Shown piece by piece: positions 50,170 to 59,013 of a DNA stretch of 64,000 bases. Within the stretch, counting starts at the first letter, position 1. Each line of letters begins with the position of its first letter. The position numbers were made by a program, and so were the translations under genes. The notes under the pieces were generated by a model, which was given only the letters and a program-made list of their open reading frames with translations, was not told the origin of the DNA and ran no database searches. Source of the DNA: Amorphoplanes digitatis (lineage in GTDB: Bacteria > Actinomycetota > Actinomycetes > Mycobacteriales > Micromonosporaceae); the NCBI RefSeq assembly GCF_014205335.1, contig NZ_JACHNH010000001.1, forward strand, positions 682,001 to 746,000, read 5' to 3'.

Positions 50170-51609
50170 ATGGAGGTTCGGCAGCGCACACTCGGCGGCC
50201 GCTACGTTCTCATGGACGAGCTCGGCAGTGGCGGCATGTCCGTCGTCTGGCGTGCCCGCGACGAGGTGCTCGGCCGCGCGGTCGCGGTCAAGGTGCTCGC
50301 CGGGCGCTACGCCGCGGATCCGCAGTGGCGTGCCCGGATCCGCACCGAGGCGCGGGCCGCCGCCACGTTGTCGCACCGCAACATCGCGCAGGTGTACGAC
50401 TACGGCGAATCGTACGAGGGCGGGCGCTCCGTGCCGTACGTGGTGATGGAGCTGATCCACGGCAGCACGTTGCAGCAGCGGGTGAAGGACGGTGTGCTCG
50501 CGCCAAGGCAGGTCTTCGAGATCTGCGGCCAGGTGGCGGCGGCGCTGGCCGCCGCGCACGCCGACGGCCTGGTGCATCGCGACATCAAGCCGGCCAACGT
50601 GATGGTCACCGAGGACGGCGCCAAGGTCGTCGACTTCGGGATCGCCGCGACCGTCGGGCCGGTCGATCCGGACGCCGAGCTGCTCGGCACCCCGGCTTAC
50701 CTGGCGCCCGAGCGGCTGACCGGCGACGGCGTGGAGCCGGCCTCCGACGTGTACGCGCTGGGCGTGCTGATGTACCGGCTGCTCGCGGGCGAGTCGCCGT
50801 GGAGCGTCGATTCGACGACGCAGATGCTGACGGCGCACGTCTACATCGAGCCGGCGCCGCTGCCGCAGCTCGACGGCGTACCGCCGGCGGTGACCGGCCT
50901 GGTCAATCGGATGCTGTGCAAGGAGGCGGCCGGACGGCCGACCGCGGCGGACGCCGCCGCGATCCTGAGCTGGGCCGCCGAGGACGAGGAGCCGTCGGTG
51001 GACGCCACGGTTCTGGCCCCCGAGGGCGTGCCGGCGCCGCCGCCGGGCAGGTCGCGGCGGAGCCTGATCCTCGGCGGTGTCACGGCGGCGGTCGTCGCCG
51101 TCGCGGTGGCCGGGGTGCTGCCGTCGATCGGCGAGCGGGACGACGCCGGGGCGCCGCCCGCGGGGCTGCCGTCGATTCCCGCCCGGTCGGCGACCGGTGC
51201 GCCGTCCGCCGGGCCGACCGTGACGGCCCGGCCCGTGGTCGCGCCCGAGCAGAATCCGGATCCGTCCGTCGTGCCGTCCGCCGTGGTGTCGGCGGTGGTG
51301 TCGGCCGTCGCCTCCGGGGATCCGTCGCCCAGCGCCGAGCCGGTGCCGTCCGCCGGGCCGGAATCGCCGGTGCCGATCGCCGGGGTGCGGACGTTCACGT
51401 CGCCCGGCGGCACGGTCGAGGCGAGCTGTGACACCTCCGGTCAGGCGCGGCTGATCGCGTGGGCGCCGAAGGACCCGTACCAGGTGGAACGGGTCAGCGC
51501 CGGGCCAGCGCTGACGGCCGCGATCGTCTTCAGGTACGTCGCGAGCCGGATCCGGATGACGGTGACCTGTGTGGCCGGTTCGCCGACGGCCGTCACCCTG
51601 CCGATCTGA
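50170..51609 (+). CDS. PknB-like membrane Ser/Thr protein kinase
   Basis: A 479-residue kinase. Catalytic domain 12-270: Gly loop GSGGMSVVW (19-27), Lys41, Glu60, HRDIKPAN (Asp138), DFG (155-157). A transmembrane helix lies at about 298-316, followed by a Pro/Ser/Val-rich stalk and an about 85-residue extracellular domain with two Cys (ASCDTSG, VTCVAG), not PASTA. It may phosphorylate FHA-domain partners such as the protein at 8941-10086 (inference). The upstream 189 bases are AT-rich and carry the divergent promoters. Confidence 0.9.
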   Translation: MEVRQRTLGGRYVLMDELGSGGMSVVWRARDEVLGRAVAVKVLAGRYAADPQWRARIRTEARAAATLSHRNIAQVYDYGESYEGGRSVPYVVMELIHGSTLQQRVKDGVLAPRQVFEICGQVAAALAAAHADGLVHRDIKPANVMVTEDGAKVVDFGIAATVGPVDPDAELLGTPAYLAPERLTGDGVEPASDVYALGVLMYRLLAGESPWSVDSTTQMLTAHVYIEPAPLPQLDGVPPAVTGLVNRMLCKEAAGRPTAADAAAILSWAAEDEEPSVDATVLAPEGVPAPPPGRSRRSLILGGVTAAVVAVAVAGVLPSIGERDDAGAPPAGLPSIPARSATGAPSAGPTVTARPVVAPEQNPDPSVVPSAVVSAVVSAVASGDPSPSAEPVPSAGPESPVPIAGVRTFTSPGGTVEASCDTSGQARLIAWAPKDPYQVERVSAGPALTAAIVFRYVASRIRMTVTCVAGSPTAVTLPI

Positions 51610-51736
51610 GCGGCGCGGGCGAGGTCGTCGCCCGGGCGTTGACGAACAGTGACACATCTGAAACATTGAATGCCTCGCGCCGCAAAAAGTAAGCAGACAC
51701 CACGCAATTTCTGCGGAGCGAGCCGAAAGATCGTGG

Positions 51737-51831
51737 CAGGCCCACCCGTCCCGGGCCTGTCATCCGCATTTCCCCCAAAATGCACCCTTCTCGACCCGGC
51801 GCACCTCTGCCGCGCGGCTCGCCGCGCGGCA
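51737..51831 (+). promoter_or_regulatory. Hairpin-rich 5′ leader of the GH87 gene
   Basis: Three stem-loops lie in 95 bases: CAGGCCC/GGGCCTG (51737-51759, 9-base loop), GCATTT/AAATGC (51766-51783, 6-base loop) and a perfect 10-bp stem TGCCGCGCGG/CCGCGCGGCA with loop CTCG (51808-51831), ending 34 bases before the ATG. TTGACG at 51639-51644 may be the -35 box. No known riboswitch class is recognised. Confidence 0.5.
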
Positions 51832-51865
51832 ATCCCCTCTGTCGTTCTCACAGAACAAGGACGCC

Positions 51866-54800
51866 ATGAAACCCAAGAAACTCAGCCGGAGGCTGCTCAG
51901 CGGCCTCTTCGCGGCGGGCCTCGCCGCCGCGACGGCGCTCGCACCCACGCCCGCCCACGCGGCCGGCGGACCCAACCTCTCCGCCGGCCGGCCGGTCTCC
52001 GCCAGCGGCGCCAACGGCCCGTACGTCGCGGGCAACGTCAACGACGGCAACGCGCAGACGTACTGGGAGAGTCCCTCGAACGCTTTCCCGCAATGGGTGC
52101 AGATCGATCTCGGTGGCGGCGTCGCCATCGATCAGGTCGTGCTCAAGCTGCCGCCCCTGACGGCCTGGGGCGCCCGCACCCAGACGCTGAGCGTGCAGGG
52201 CAGCACCGACGGCAGCGGATTCAGCGTCCTCTCGGCCTCGGCCGGGCGGGTCTTCGATCCGGCCTCGGCCAACACCGTCACCATCAACTTCACCGCGGCG
52301 ACCGTCCGGTATGTACGCGTGCACATCACCGGAAACACGGGCTGGCCGGCCGCGCAGGTCTCGGAGTTCGAGATCTACGGCGTGGCCGGCGGCGGCGACC
52401 CGGGCGACCCGGGTGACCCGCCGACGGGCGCGAACCTGGCCGGCGGCAAGCCGATCGAGGCGTCGTCGTCGGTGTTCACGTTCGTGCCCGGCAACGCCAA
52501 CGACGCCAGCCCGACCAGCTACTGGGAGTCCAACGGCTTCCCGGCGACGCTGACCGTGAAGCTCGGCGCCGACGCCGACGTCACCGGGGTCGTCGTCAAG
52601 CTCAACCCCGACCCGATCTGGGGTACGCGTACGCAGAACGTCCAGGTCCTCGGCCGCGCGCAGGCCGCGGCAGGATTCACGTCGCTGAAGGCCCGGGCCG
52701 ACTACACGTTCAACCCGGCCACCAACCAGAACTCGGTCACCATCCCGGTGACCGGCCGCGTCGCGGACCTCCAGCTCCAGTTCTTCAGCAACACCGGCGC
52801 GCCGGGCGGCCAGGTCGCCGACCTCCAGGTGCTCGGCGGCTGGGCGCCGAACCCGGACCTCGTCGTCACCGCCGCCACCTGGACGCCCGCCGCGCCGAAC
52901 GAGGCCACCGCGATCACCCTCTCGGCAACGGTCAAGAACCAGGGCACGGCGGCCGCGCCCGCGACCGGGGTGGACTTCCGGCTCGGCGGCACCGTCGCCG
53001 GCAGCGCGCCGGTCGGCGCACTTGCCGTCGGCACGTCGACGACCGTATCGGCGAGTGTCGGCGCGCGGCCGATGGGCAGCTACAGCGTCGCGGCGGTGGT
53101 CGATCCGGCCAACGCGGTCGCGGAGCAGAACAACGAAAACAACACGTTCACCGCGCCGACGCAGCTCGTGGTCGGCCAGGCGCCCGGCCCCGACCTGCAG
53201 GTTCTGGGCATCACCACGAACCCGGCGAACCCCGCGGTCGGCGCGGCGGTCTCGTTCACGGTCGCGGTGAACAACCGCGGCACCAGCGGCGCGGGCGCCT
53301 CGACGACCCGCCTGACGGTGGGCGGCACGACGCTCAACGGCAGCACCCCGGCGATCGCCGCCGGCGCGACGGCGAACGTGGCCATCGGCGGCACCTGGAC
53401 CGCGACCAGCGGCGGGGCCACCCTCACCGCCACCGCGGACGCGACCGGCGCCGTCGCCGAGACCAACGAGGGCAACAACGTGCTGACCCGCTCGGTCGTG
53501 GTCGGCCGGGGCGCGGCGGTGCCGTACGTCGAGTACGAGGCCGAGGCGGCGCGCTACCAGGGCACGCTGCTGGAGACCGACGCCCTGCGCACGTTCGGGC
53601 ACACCAATTTCGCCACGGAGTCGTCGGGACGCAGGTCGGTCCGGCTGAACAGCACCGGGCAGTTCGTCGAGTTCACCTCGATCAACCAGGCGAACTCGAT
53701 CGTGGTCCGCAACTCCGTGCCGGACGCACCGGGCGGCGGCGGCCAGGACGCGAGCATCAGCCTCTACATCAACGACCAGTTCGCGCAGAAGCTGACGCTC
53801 TCCTCGCGCAACAGCTGGCTGTACGGCACGACGGACGACACCGAGTCCCTGTCGAACTCGCCCTCGGCCGACGCCCGGCGGCTGTTCGACGAGTCGCACG
53901 CGCTGCTGTCACAGTCGTATCCGCCCGGCACCCGCTTCAAGCTGCAACGCGACGCCGCGGACAACGCGTCGTTCCACATCATCGACTTCATCGACCTGGA
54001 GCAGGTGGCGCCGGCCGCGAGCCAGCCGGCCGGCTGCACCTCGATCACGACGTACGGTGCGGTGCCGAACGACGGCAACGACGACACGGCGGCGATACAG
54101 CGGGCCGTGACGGACAACCAGAACGGCGTGATCGGCTGCGTCTGGATCCCGGCCGGCCAGTGGCGCCAGGAGCAGAAGATCCTCTCGCCGGACCCGGCCC
54201 GCGGCCAGTACAACCAGAAGGGCCTGCGCAACGTCACGATCCGCGGCGCGGGCATGTGGCACTCCCAGCTCTACACGAACACCCAGCCGCAGAACGTGGT
54301 CGGCAACATCAACCATCCACATGAGGGCAACGTCGGCTTCGACATCGACGACAACACCCAGATCTCCGATCTGGCGATCTTCGGCAACACGCAGAACCGG
54401 GCGAACCGCGGCCACGGCCTCAACGGCCGGTTCGGCAAGAACACGAAGATCAGCAACGTCTGGATCGAGCACGTGAACGTCGGCGCCTGGGTGGGCCGCG
54501 ACTACTCGGACACGCCCGCCTACTGGAACCCGGGCGACGGGCTCGACTTCTCCGGCATGCGGATCCGCAACACGTACGCGGACGGCATCAACTTCAGCAA
54601 CGGAACGCGCAACTCGCGGGTATTCAACTCGTCGTTCCGTACGACGGGCGACGACTCGCTGGCGGTCTGGGCCAACCCGTACGTGAAGGACCAGGCCGTC
54701 GACATCGCGTCGAACAACCACTTCGTCAACAACACGGTGCAGCTGCCGTGGCGGGCGAACGGCATCGCCATCTACGGCGGCTCCAACAACTCGATCGAGA

Positions 54801-55237
54801 ACAACCTGGTCTACGACACGATGAACTACCCGGGCATCATGCTGGCGACGGACCACAGCCCGCTCCCGTTCGGGGGGACGACGCTGATCGCCAACAACGG
54901 CCTCTACCGAACCGGCGGGGCGTTCTGGAACGAGGACCAGGAGTTCGGCGCGATCACCCTGTTCCCGTCGACGAAGGACATCACCGGCGTCACGATCCGC
55001 GACACCGAGATCTCCGACTCGACCTACGACGGCATCCAGTTCAAGAACGGCGGCGGCAACATGCCGAACGTCGCCATCACCAACGTCAGGATCGACAAGT
55101 CCAACAACGGTGCGGGGATTCTCGCGATGAGCGGCGCCCGCGGAAACGCGACGCTGTCGAACGTGACGATCACGAACTCGGCCGACGGCAACATCGTCAT
55201 CCAGCCGGGCTCGGGCTTCACGATCACCGGCGGCTGA
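51866..55237 (+). CDS. Secreted GH87-type alpha-1,3-glucanase (mutanase)
   Basis: A 1,123-residue secreted protein. Signal peptide 1-33; two discoidin/CBM32-like domains (37-175 and 188-325); two CARDB-type modules (about 329-435 and 441-545); a GH87 N-terminal beta-sandwich from 551 and a parallel beta-helix catalytic domain from 724. Asp906 (ADGINF) and Asp929-Asp930 (TGDDSL) have the same 23-residue spacing as the catalytic Asp triad described for GH87 enzymes. The enzyme should cleave alpha-1,3-glucan of fungal walls. It has its own structured leader and ends at a bidirectional terminator. Confidence 0.85.
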   Translation: MKPKKLSRRLLSGLFAAGLAAATALAPTPAHAAGGPNLSAGRPVSASGANGPYVAGNVNDGNAQTYWESPSNAFPQWVQIDLGGGVAIDQVVLKLPPLTAWGARTQTLSVQGSTDGSGFSVLSASAGRVFDPASANTVTINFTAATVRYVRVHITGNTGWPAAQVSEFEIYGVAGGGDPGDPGDPPTGANLAGGKPIEASSSVFTFVPGNANDASPTSYWESNGFPATLTVKLGADADVTGVVVKLNPDPIWGTRTQNVQVLGRAQAAAGFTSLKARADYTFNPATNQNSVTIPVTGRVADLQLQFFSNTGAPGGQVADLQVLGGWAPNPDLVVTAATWTPAAPNEATAITLSATVKNQGTAAAPATGVDFRLGGTVAGSAPVGALAVGTSTTVSASVGARPMGSYSVAAVVDPANAVAEQNNENNTFTAPTQLVVGQAPGPDLQVLGITTNPANPAVGAAVSFTVAVNNRGTSGAGASTTRLTVGGTTLNGSTPAIAAGATANVAIGGTWTATSGGATLTATADATGAVAETNEGNNVLTRSVVVGRGAAVPYVEYEAEAARYQGTLLETDALRTFGHTNFATESSGRRSVRLNSTGQFVEFTSINQANSIVVRNSVPDAPGGGGQDASISLYINDQFAQKLTLSSRNSWLYGTTDDTESLSNSPSADARRLFDESHALLSQSYPPGTRFKLQRDAADNASFHIIDFIDLEQVAPAASQPAGCTSITTYGAVPNDGNDDTAAIQRAVTDNQNGVIGCVWIPAGQWRQEQKILSPDPARGQYNQKGLRNVTIRGAGMWHSQLYTNTQPQNVVGNINHPHEGNVGFDIDDNTQISDLAIFGNTQNRANRGHGLNGRFGKNTKISNVWIEHVNVGAWVGRDYSDTPAYWNPGDGLDFSGMRIRNTYADGINFSNGTRNSRVFNSSFRTTGDDSLAVWANPYVKDQAVDIASNNHFVNNTVQLPWRANGIAIYGGSNNSIENNLVYDTMNYPGIMLATDHSPLPFGGTTLIANNGLYRTGGAFWNEDQEFGAITLFPSTKDITGVTIRDTEISDSTYDGIQFKNGGGNMPNVAITNVRIDKSNNGAGILAMSGARGNATLSNVTITNSADGNIVIQPGSGFTITGG

Positions 55238-55247
55238 CGGCCGGCGC

Positions 55248-55275
55248 GGAGCCCCCGGCACCCGCCGGGGGCTCC
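55248..55275. terminator. Bidirectional hairpin after the GH87 gene
   Basis: A perfect 12-bp stem (GGAGCCCCCGGC) with loop ACCC separates the GH87 gene from the convergent enoyl-CoA hydratase; it lies seven bases before the latter's stop. Confidence 0.75.
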
Positions 55276-55282
55276 AGCGCGC

Positions 55283-55954
55283 TCAGCCCAGCGGGTTCTC
55301 CCGGTCACGCAGCAGCTCAAGGGCCGTGGCGTACATGCGGGTCTTGATCGTGCCGAGCGTGTCGCCGGCCTTGCCGGTGTTGGACTCGGCGATCTCCACG
55401 GCGGTGCTGCGCACCGCGTCCTGCTCGACGGCGTGGTCGACGATGGCGGCGGTCAGCGCCTCCGGGCCCGTGTAGCGGCGGGCGGTGGTCATCGCCTCGT
55501 GCGCGGTCTGCGGGGTCAGCCGGGCCTGGATGAGCGCGGACATCGCCCGGGAGAACGGGATCTCGATGTCCGCCTCGGGCAGGCACCAGTAGCCCCGGTC
55601 GGTGCGCATCACCCGGAAGTCGTGCGCCAGCGAGAGCATCGCGCCGGCCGCGAACGTGTGTCCTTGCAGGGCGGCCACGGTGATCAGCGGGAGCGAGAGC
55701 ACCCGGGCGAACAGCTCGTGGACGCTGACCACGTACTCGTGGTACTTGTCGCCGTTCGCGAACAGCCACTCCAGGTCGAGGCCGTTGGAGAAGTACTTCC
55801 CGGTCGCGGCGGTCACCAGGGCCCGGGCCCCGTCCGCCTTCTCCACCTCGTCCAGCGCCGCGTTGACCGAGGCGATCCAGTCGGGGTGGAACCGGTTCTC
55901 GCCATCCCCGATGTCGAGGACGAATACGTCGTTCTGGCGGTCGAGTGTTGGCAC
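55283..55954 (-). CDS. Enoyl-CoA hydratase/isomerase family protein
   Basis: A 223-residue crotonase-fold protein. GTG 55954 follows GAGGGAG; the upstream ATG at 55993 is less likely. Oxyanion-hole elements are GKYFSNGLDLEW and LQGHTFAAGAMLSLAHD. The catalytic Glu pair of classical hydratases is not clearly present, but PEADIEIPFS resembles the plant/bacterial Delta3,Delta2-enoyl-CoA isomerase branch. Its short length fits that branch. Confidence 0.82.
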   Translation of the reverse strand: MPTLDRQNDVFVLDIGDGENRFHPDWIASVNAALDEVEKADGARALVTAATGKYFSNGLDLEWLFANGDKYHEYVVSVHELFARVLSLPLITVAALQGHTFAAGAMLSLAHDFRVMRTDRGYWCLPEADIEIPFSRAMSALIQARLTPQTAHEAMTTARRYTGPEALTAAIVDHAVEQDAVRSTAVEIAESNTGKAGDTLGTIKTRMYATALELLRDRENPLG

Positions 55955-55989
55955 GTCTGCTCCCTCGTCAGCGGTGGCGTGGCGGACGC

Positions 55990-57192
55990 TCACACAACCG
56001 CGACGTTACTCATCGGTAACTTAGGTCGCAAGGCCAGGAACGCCGTCGCGGCCAGCGCGAGGGCCGCGGTGCCCGCCGCGCACCACATGATCGCGACGAA
56101 GGTGTGCGGCACCAGCCACTCGGCGGCCACGACCAGCGCGGCGGTCGCCGCCCACAGCGGCGCCGACGGCCACCTGGCCCCGGCGGCCACCTGCGCGTTG
56201 ACCAGTACGAACAGGACCGCGTAGAGGGCGCCGGTCGCGGCGAACACCGGCGCGTAGCGGCCCAGTTCGGCGTAGCCGGGCCCGCCGGCCAGCCGGAACG
56301 CCAGCCCGCCGGCCAGCGCGGACGCGGCGACCAGCAGCGCGCCGCAGCCGGCGACCACCCCGACCGCGAGGGCGAGCGCCCGCCGACTGCCCTGCGCGAA
56401 CCGGGGCAGGGCCAGCACGGTGACCACCTGCGGCGCCCACAGCGCGCCCTTGGTCAGCACGGTCCCGACCGCATAGGCGCCGGACTCCGCGGCCGGCAGC
56501 AGGTCGCGGGCGAGGATCAGGTCGGCGTACGAGACGGCCAGCATCGCGAGCGTCGCCGAGCAGGCGGTGAAGACCCGCTTCGCGGTGATGCCGTGGTCGT
56601 CGGGCCGGGCGCCGGGCACCCGGGCCAGGGCGGCCAGCGCGGGAAGCATGAGCATCACCGTCGCGGTGCCGATGAGCAGCGACCCGGTCAGCCCGAAACC
56701 GAGCAGCAGCCCGGCGATCAGGCCCCCGTAGCGCCCGGCGGCCAGCACCGCCATGCCCAGCGCGAGGCGCAGGAACCGCTCGTCGCCCTGCAACTCGCCG
56801 AGCCACCGGCCGGCCACCACGGCCCCGCCGGTGTACGCCGCGAGCAGGAACGTGACCGTCGGCGGCAGGTCGAGCAGCGGCCCGGCGACCGGCGCCAGCA
56901 GCACGACCGCGCCCGCGGACGCGGCGGCGGTGAGCCAGCCGATCCGCCCGGCGGCCGCGCCGGGGTGGCGCGCCCGGTGCACCGCGACCGCGATCTGTAG
57001 GCCCATGCCGGGCACGCCCGCGATGGCGGAGATCGCGAGCACGGTCGCGAGCGCGCCGAGGTCGCCCGCGCTGAGCTGGCGGGCGCCGAGCACCGGTACC
57101 AGGTAGCCGAGCGCGTTGGTGACCGCGCCGGCGACCGCCACCGCGATTCCGGCGACGCCGATGCGCCGCCGGGACCTGGCCGTGACGGTCAT
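55990..57192 (-). CDS. Wzx/MATE-like polysaccharide flippase
   Basis: A 400-residue integral membrane protein with about 12 hydrophobic segments and few charged residues. The start (GAVTNALGYLVPVLGARQLSAGDLGALATVLAI) and inverted-repeat segment pattern match O-antigen/teichuronic-acid flippases. It is last in the operon with a nucleotide-sugar dehydrogenase, a GT2 and an epimerase, seven bases after the epimerase stop, so it likely moves the lipid-linked glycan across the membrane. Confidence 0.82.
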   Translation of the reverse strand: MTVTARSRRRIGVAGIAVAVAGAVTNALGYLVPVLGARQLSAGDLGALATVLAISAIAGVPGMGLQIAVAVHRARHPGAAAGRIGWLTAAASAGAVVLLAPVAGPLLDLPPTVTFLLAAYTGGAVVAGRWLGELQGDERFLRLALGMAVLAAGRYGGLIAGLLLGFGLTGSLLIGTATVMLMLPALAALARVPGARPDDHGITAKRVFTACSATLAMLAVSYADLILARDLLPAAESGAYAVGTVLTKGALWAPQVVTVLALPRFAQGSRRALALAVGVVAGCGALLVAASALAGGLAFRLAGGPGYAELGRYAPVFAATGALYAVLFVLVNAQVAAGARWPSAPLWAATAALVVAAEWLVPHTFVAIMWCAAGTAALALAATAFLALRPKLPMSNVAVV

Positions 57193-57199
57193 CGCGGGC

Positions 57200-58225
57200 T
57201 TACAGCCGGCCCTGCTCGACGGCCCGCTCGATCCACGGGATCACCTCGTCGAGCATGGTGTCCAGCGTGGTCTCCGCGGTGAAGCCGAGCACCTCGCGGG
57301 CCTTGGTCACGTCCGGCACCCGCATCGCCACGTCGTACTCGTACGGGTCGTCGCTCACGTACCGGAACGGCACGTCCGGGCCCTTGACCTTGCGCCAGAT
57401 CACCTCGGCCAGCTCGAGCACCGTCGTGGACTCGGCCGTCGACAGGTTGAAGTCCTCGTTGTACGCCGCGTCCTGCTCCATCGCCTCGACGATGCCGCGC
57501 GCCAGGTCGCCGCCGTACGTGTAGTGGCGCACCTGCTCGCCGGTGCCGAGGACGTGCAGCGGGTCCTGGCCCTTGAGCACCTTCTGCACCAGGTCCGGCA
57601 CCACGTGCGACATCGCGAGCTTGACGTTGCCGGACAGCACCTCGACCTCGCCGAGGGCCCGGCCCTCGCCGACGCCGACGCAGTTGAAGGGCCGCACGAT
57701 CGTGTACGGCAGCTTGTGCTGCTCCCAGGCGGCCCGCGCGTAGTACTCCACGGCGAGCTTCTGGAAGCCGTACGACGAGCGGGGCGGCGCGATGTGCTGC
57801 TCGTCGCCCTCCTTGCTCGGCCAGTGGTCCGTCGACTCGTACACCATCGAGGAGGACAGGTAGGTGACCTTGCGCAGCTTGCCCGTGCGGTGCGCCGCGA
57901 TCGCCGCGTCGCAGGACGACGCCATGATGCGCTCGTTGGTGGCGAGCAGGTCGTAGGCGTACGCGTGGAAGTAGGAGATGCCGCCGATCATCGCGGCGCC
58001 CGCGATGAAGTGGTCGCAGTCGGCGAGCAGCTCGGCGACCAGGGCCGCGTCGCGGGCGTCGCCCTCGACGAACCGGTAACGCGGGTGATCGTCGTATCCG
58101 TGCACCACCGGGCCGTACTTCGAGTAGTCGTCGAGGCCGACCACGTCGTAGCCGCGGCCGAGCAACTCCTCGACCAGGTACCCGCCGATGAAGCCGGCCG
58201 AGCCGGTAACCAGCACCTTCGTCAT
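57200..58225 (-). CDS. NAD-dependent nucleotide-sugar epimerase/dehydratase
   Basis: A 341-residue extended SDR. VTGSAGFIGGYLVEELL binds NAD; the catalytic SSSMVYE Ser and the YGFQK Tyr-Lys are present (YxxxK). ATG 58225 overlaps the upstream GT2 stop by four bases, deciding the start. It probably makes a 4-epimer or 4-keto sugar from the uronic acid of the upstream dehydrogenase. Confidence 0.88.
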   Translation of the reverse strand: MTKVLVTGSAGFIGGYLVEELLGRGYDVVGLDDYSKYGPVVHGYDDHPRYRFVEGDARDAALVAELLADCDHFIAGAAMIGGISYFHAYAYDLLATNERIMASSCDAAIAAHRTGKLRKVTYLSSSMVYESTDHWPSKEGDEQHIAPPRSSYGFQKLAVEYYARAAWEQHKLPYTIVRPFNCVGVGEGRALGEVEVLSGNVKLAMSHVVPDLVQKVLKGQDPLHVLGTGEQVRHYTYGGDLARGIVEAMEQDAAYNEDFNLSTAESTTVLELAEVIWRKVKGPDVPFRYVSDDPYEYDVAMRVPDVTKAREVLGFTAETTLDTMLDEVIPWIERAVEQGRL

Positions 58226-59013
58226 GCGGGCGTTTCCTCTTTCGCGCGATCGGCCGACACCAGGTCCAGGTCGGGTTTGCGGTCCGCCCACCGTTCGGCG
58301 AGCTGTGTCACGGTCAGCCGGCGGCCGAACGCGAAGAAGTACCAGCGTAGATAGCTGGGCAGGAAGCGTCCCACGTCGAAGTGGGACTCGCCGAGCTGCC
58401 GGTCGAGCCAGATTGTCGGGATCTCCGCGACCGGGCGGCCCAGCCGGGTCGCCTTCGCGGTCAGCTCGATGCCGATCTCGAAGCCGGTCCGCGACTCGAT
58501 GCCGACCTCGCGGACGAACTCGGTGTCGTAGGCCTTGAAGCTGTTCGTCGCGTCGCGGGTGCCGACCCGGGCGAACAGCGACAGGGTGCGCCCGGCCCAG
58601 CGGGACGCCATCCGCTTGAACCGCGGCCCGCCGACCTGCTGCCCGCCGGGCATGTAGCGCGACGCCGCCGCGACCACGACGCCCCGGTCGACCAGCCGGG
58701 CCAGGTCGTCGACCTGCCGCGGGTCGTCGCAGCCGTCGGCCATCGTCACGACCGCGACCGGCGCCAGCGCCGCGTCGATCCCGAAACGGACCGCGTTGGC
58801 CGGCCCGGGGCCGTAGGTGTTGAGCACCGTACGGACCCGCGGGTCGTGGCGCGCGATCTCCTGCGCGTACGGGACGGTGGTGTCGTCCGGGGTGTCGTGC
58901 ACGATCAGGATCTCGGCGGGCAGCAGCACCTCGCGCAGGATGCGCTCGAGGTGCCGGACCACGCCCTCACCCTCGTTGTAGACCGGGATGACCACGGACA
59001 CGCGCGGCGTCAT
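58222..59013 (-). CDS. GT2-family glycosyltransferase
   Basis: A 263-residue GT-A-fold enzyme. VSVVIPVYNEGEGVVRHLERIL begins the fold, and VVTMADGCDDP supplies the DxD-like metal-binding position (normally DADG). A C-terminal hydrophobic section ends with FFAFGRRLTVTQLAERW. It resembles dolichol-phosphate-mannose-type or polyprenyl-sugar transferases. ATG 59013 overlaps the dehydrogenase stop by four bases. Confidence 0.88.
   Translation of the reverse strand: MTPRVSVVIPVYNEGEGVVRHLERILREVLLPAEILIVHDTPDDTTVPYAQEIARHDPRVRTVLNTYGPGPANAVRFGIDAALAPVAVVTMADGCDDPRQVDDLARLVDRGVVVAAASRYMPGGQQVGGPRFKRMASRWAGRTLSLFARVGTRDATNSFKAYDTEFVREVGIESRTGFEIGIELTAKATRLGRPVAEIPTIWLDRQLGESHFDVGRFLPSYLRWYFFAFGRRLTVTQLAERWADRKPDLDLVSADRAKEETPA

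Noticed and set aside
49981..51666. Upstream extension of the CocE-type hydrolase frame
   Set aside because: It runs antisense through the entire Ser/Thr kinase; the internal ATG at 49980 has a good ribosome-binding site and begins the hydrolase similarity.
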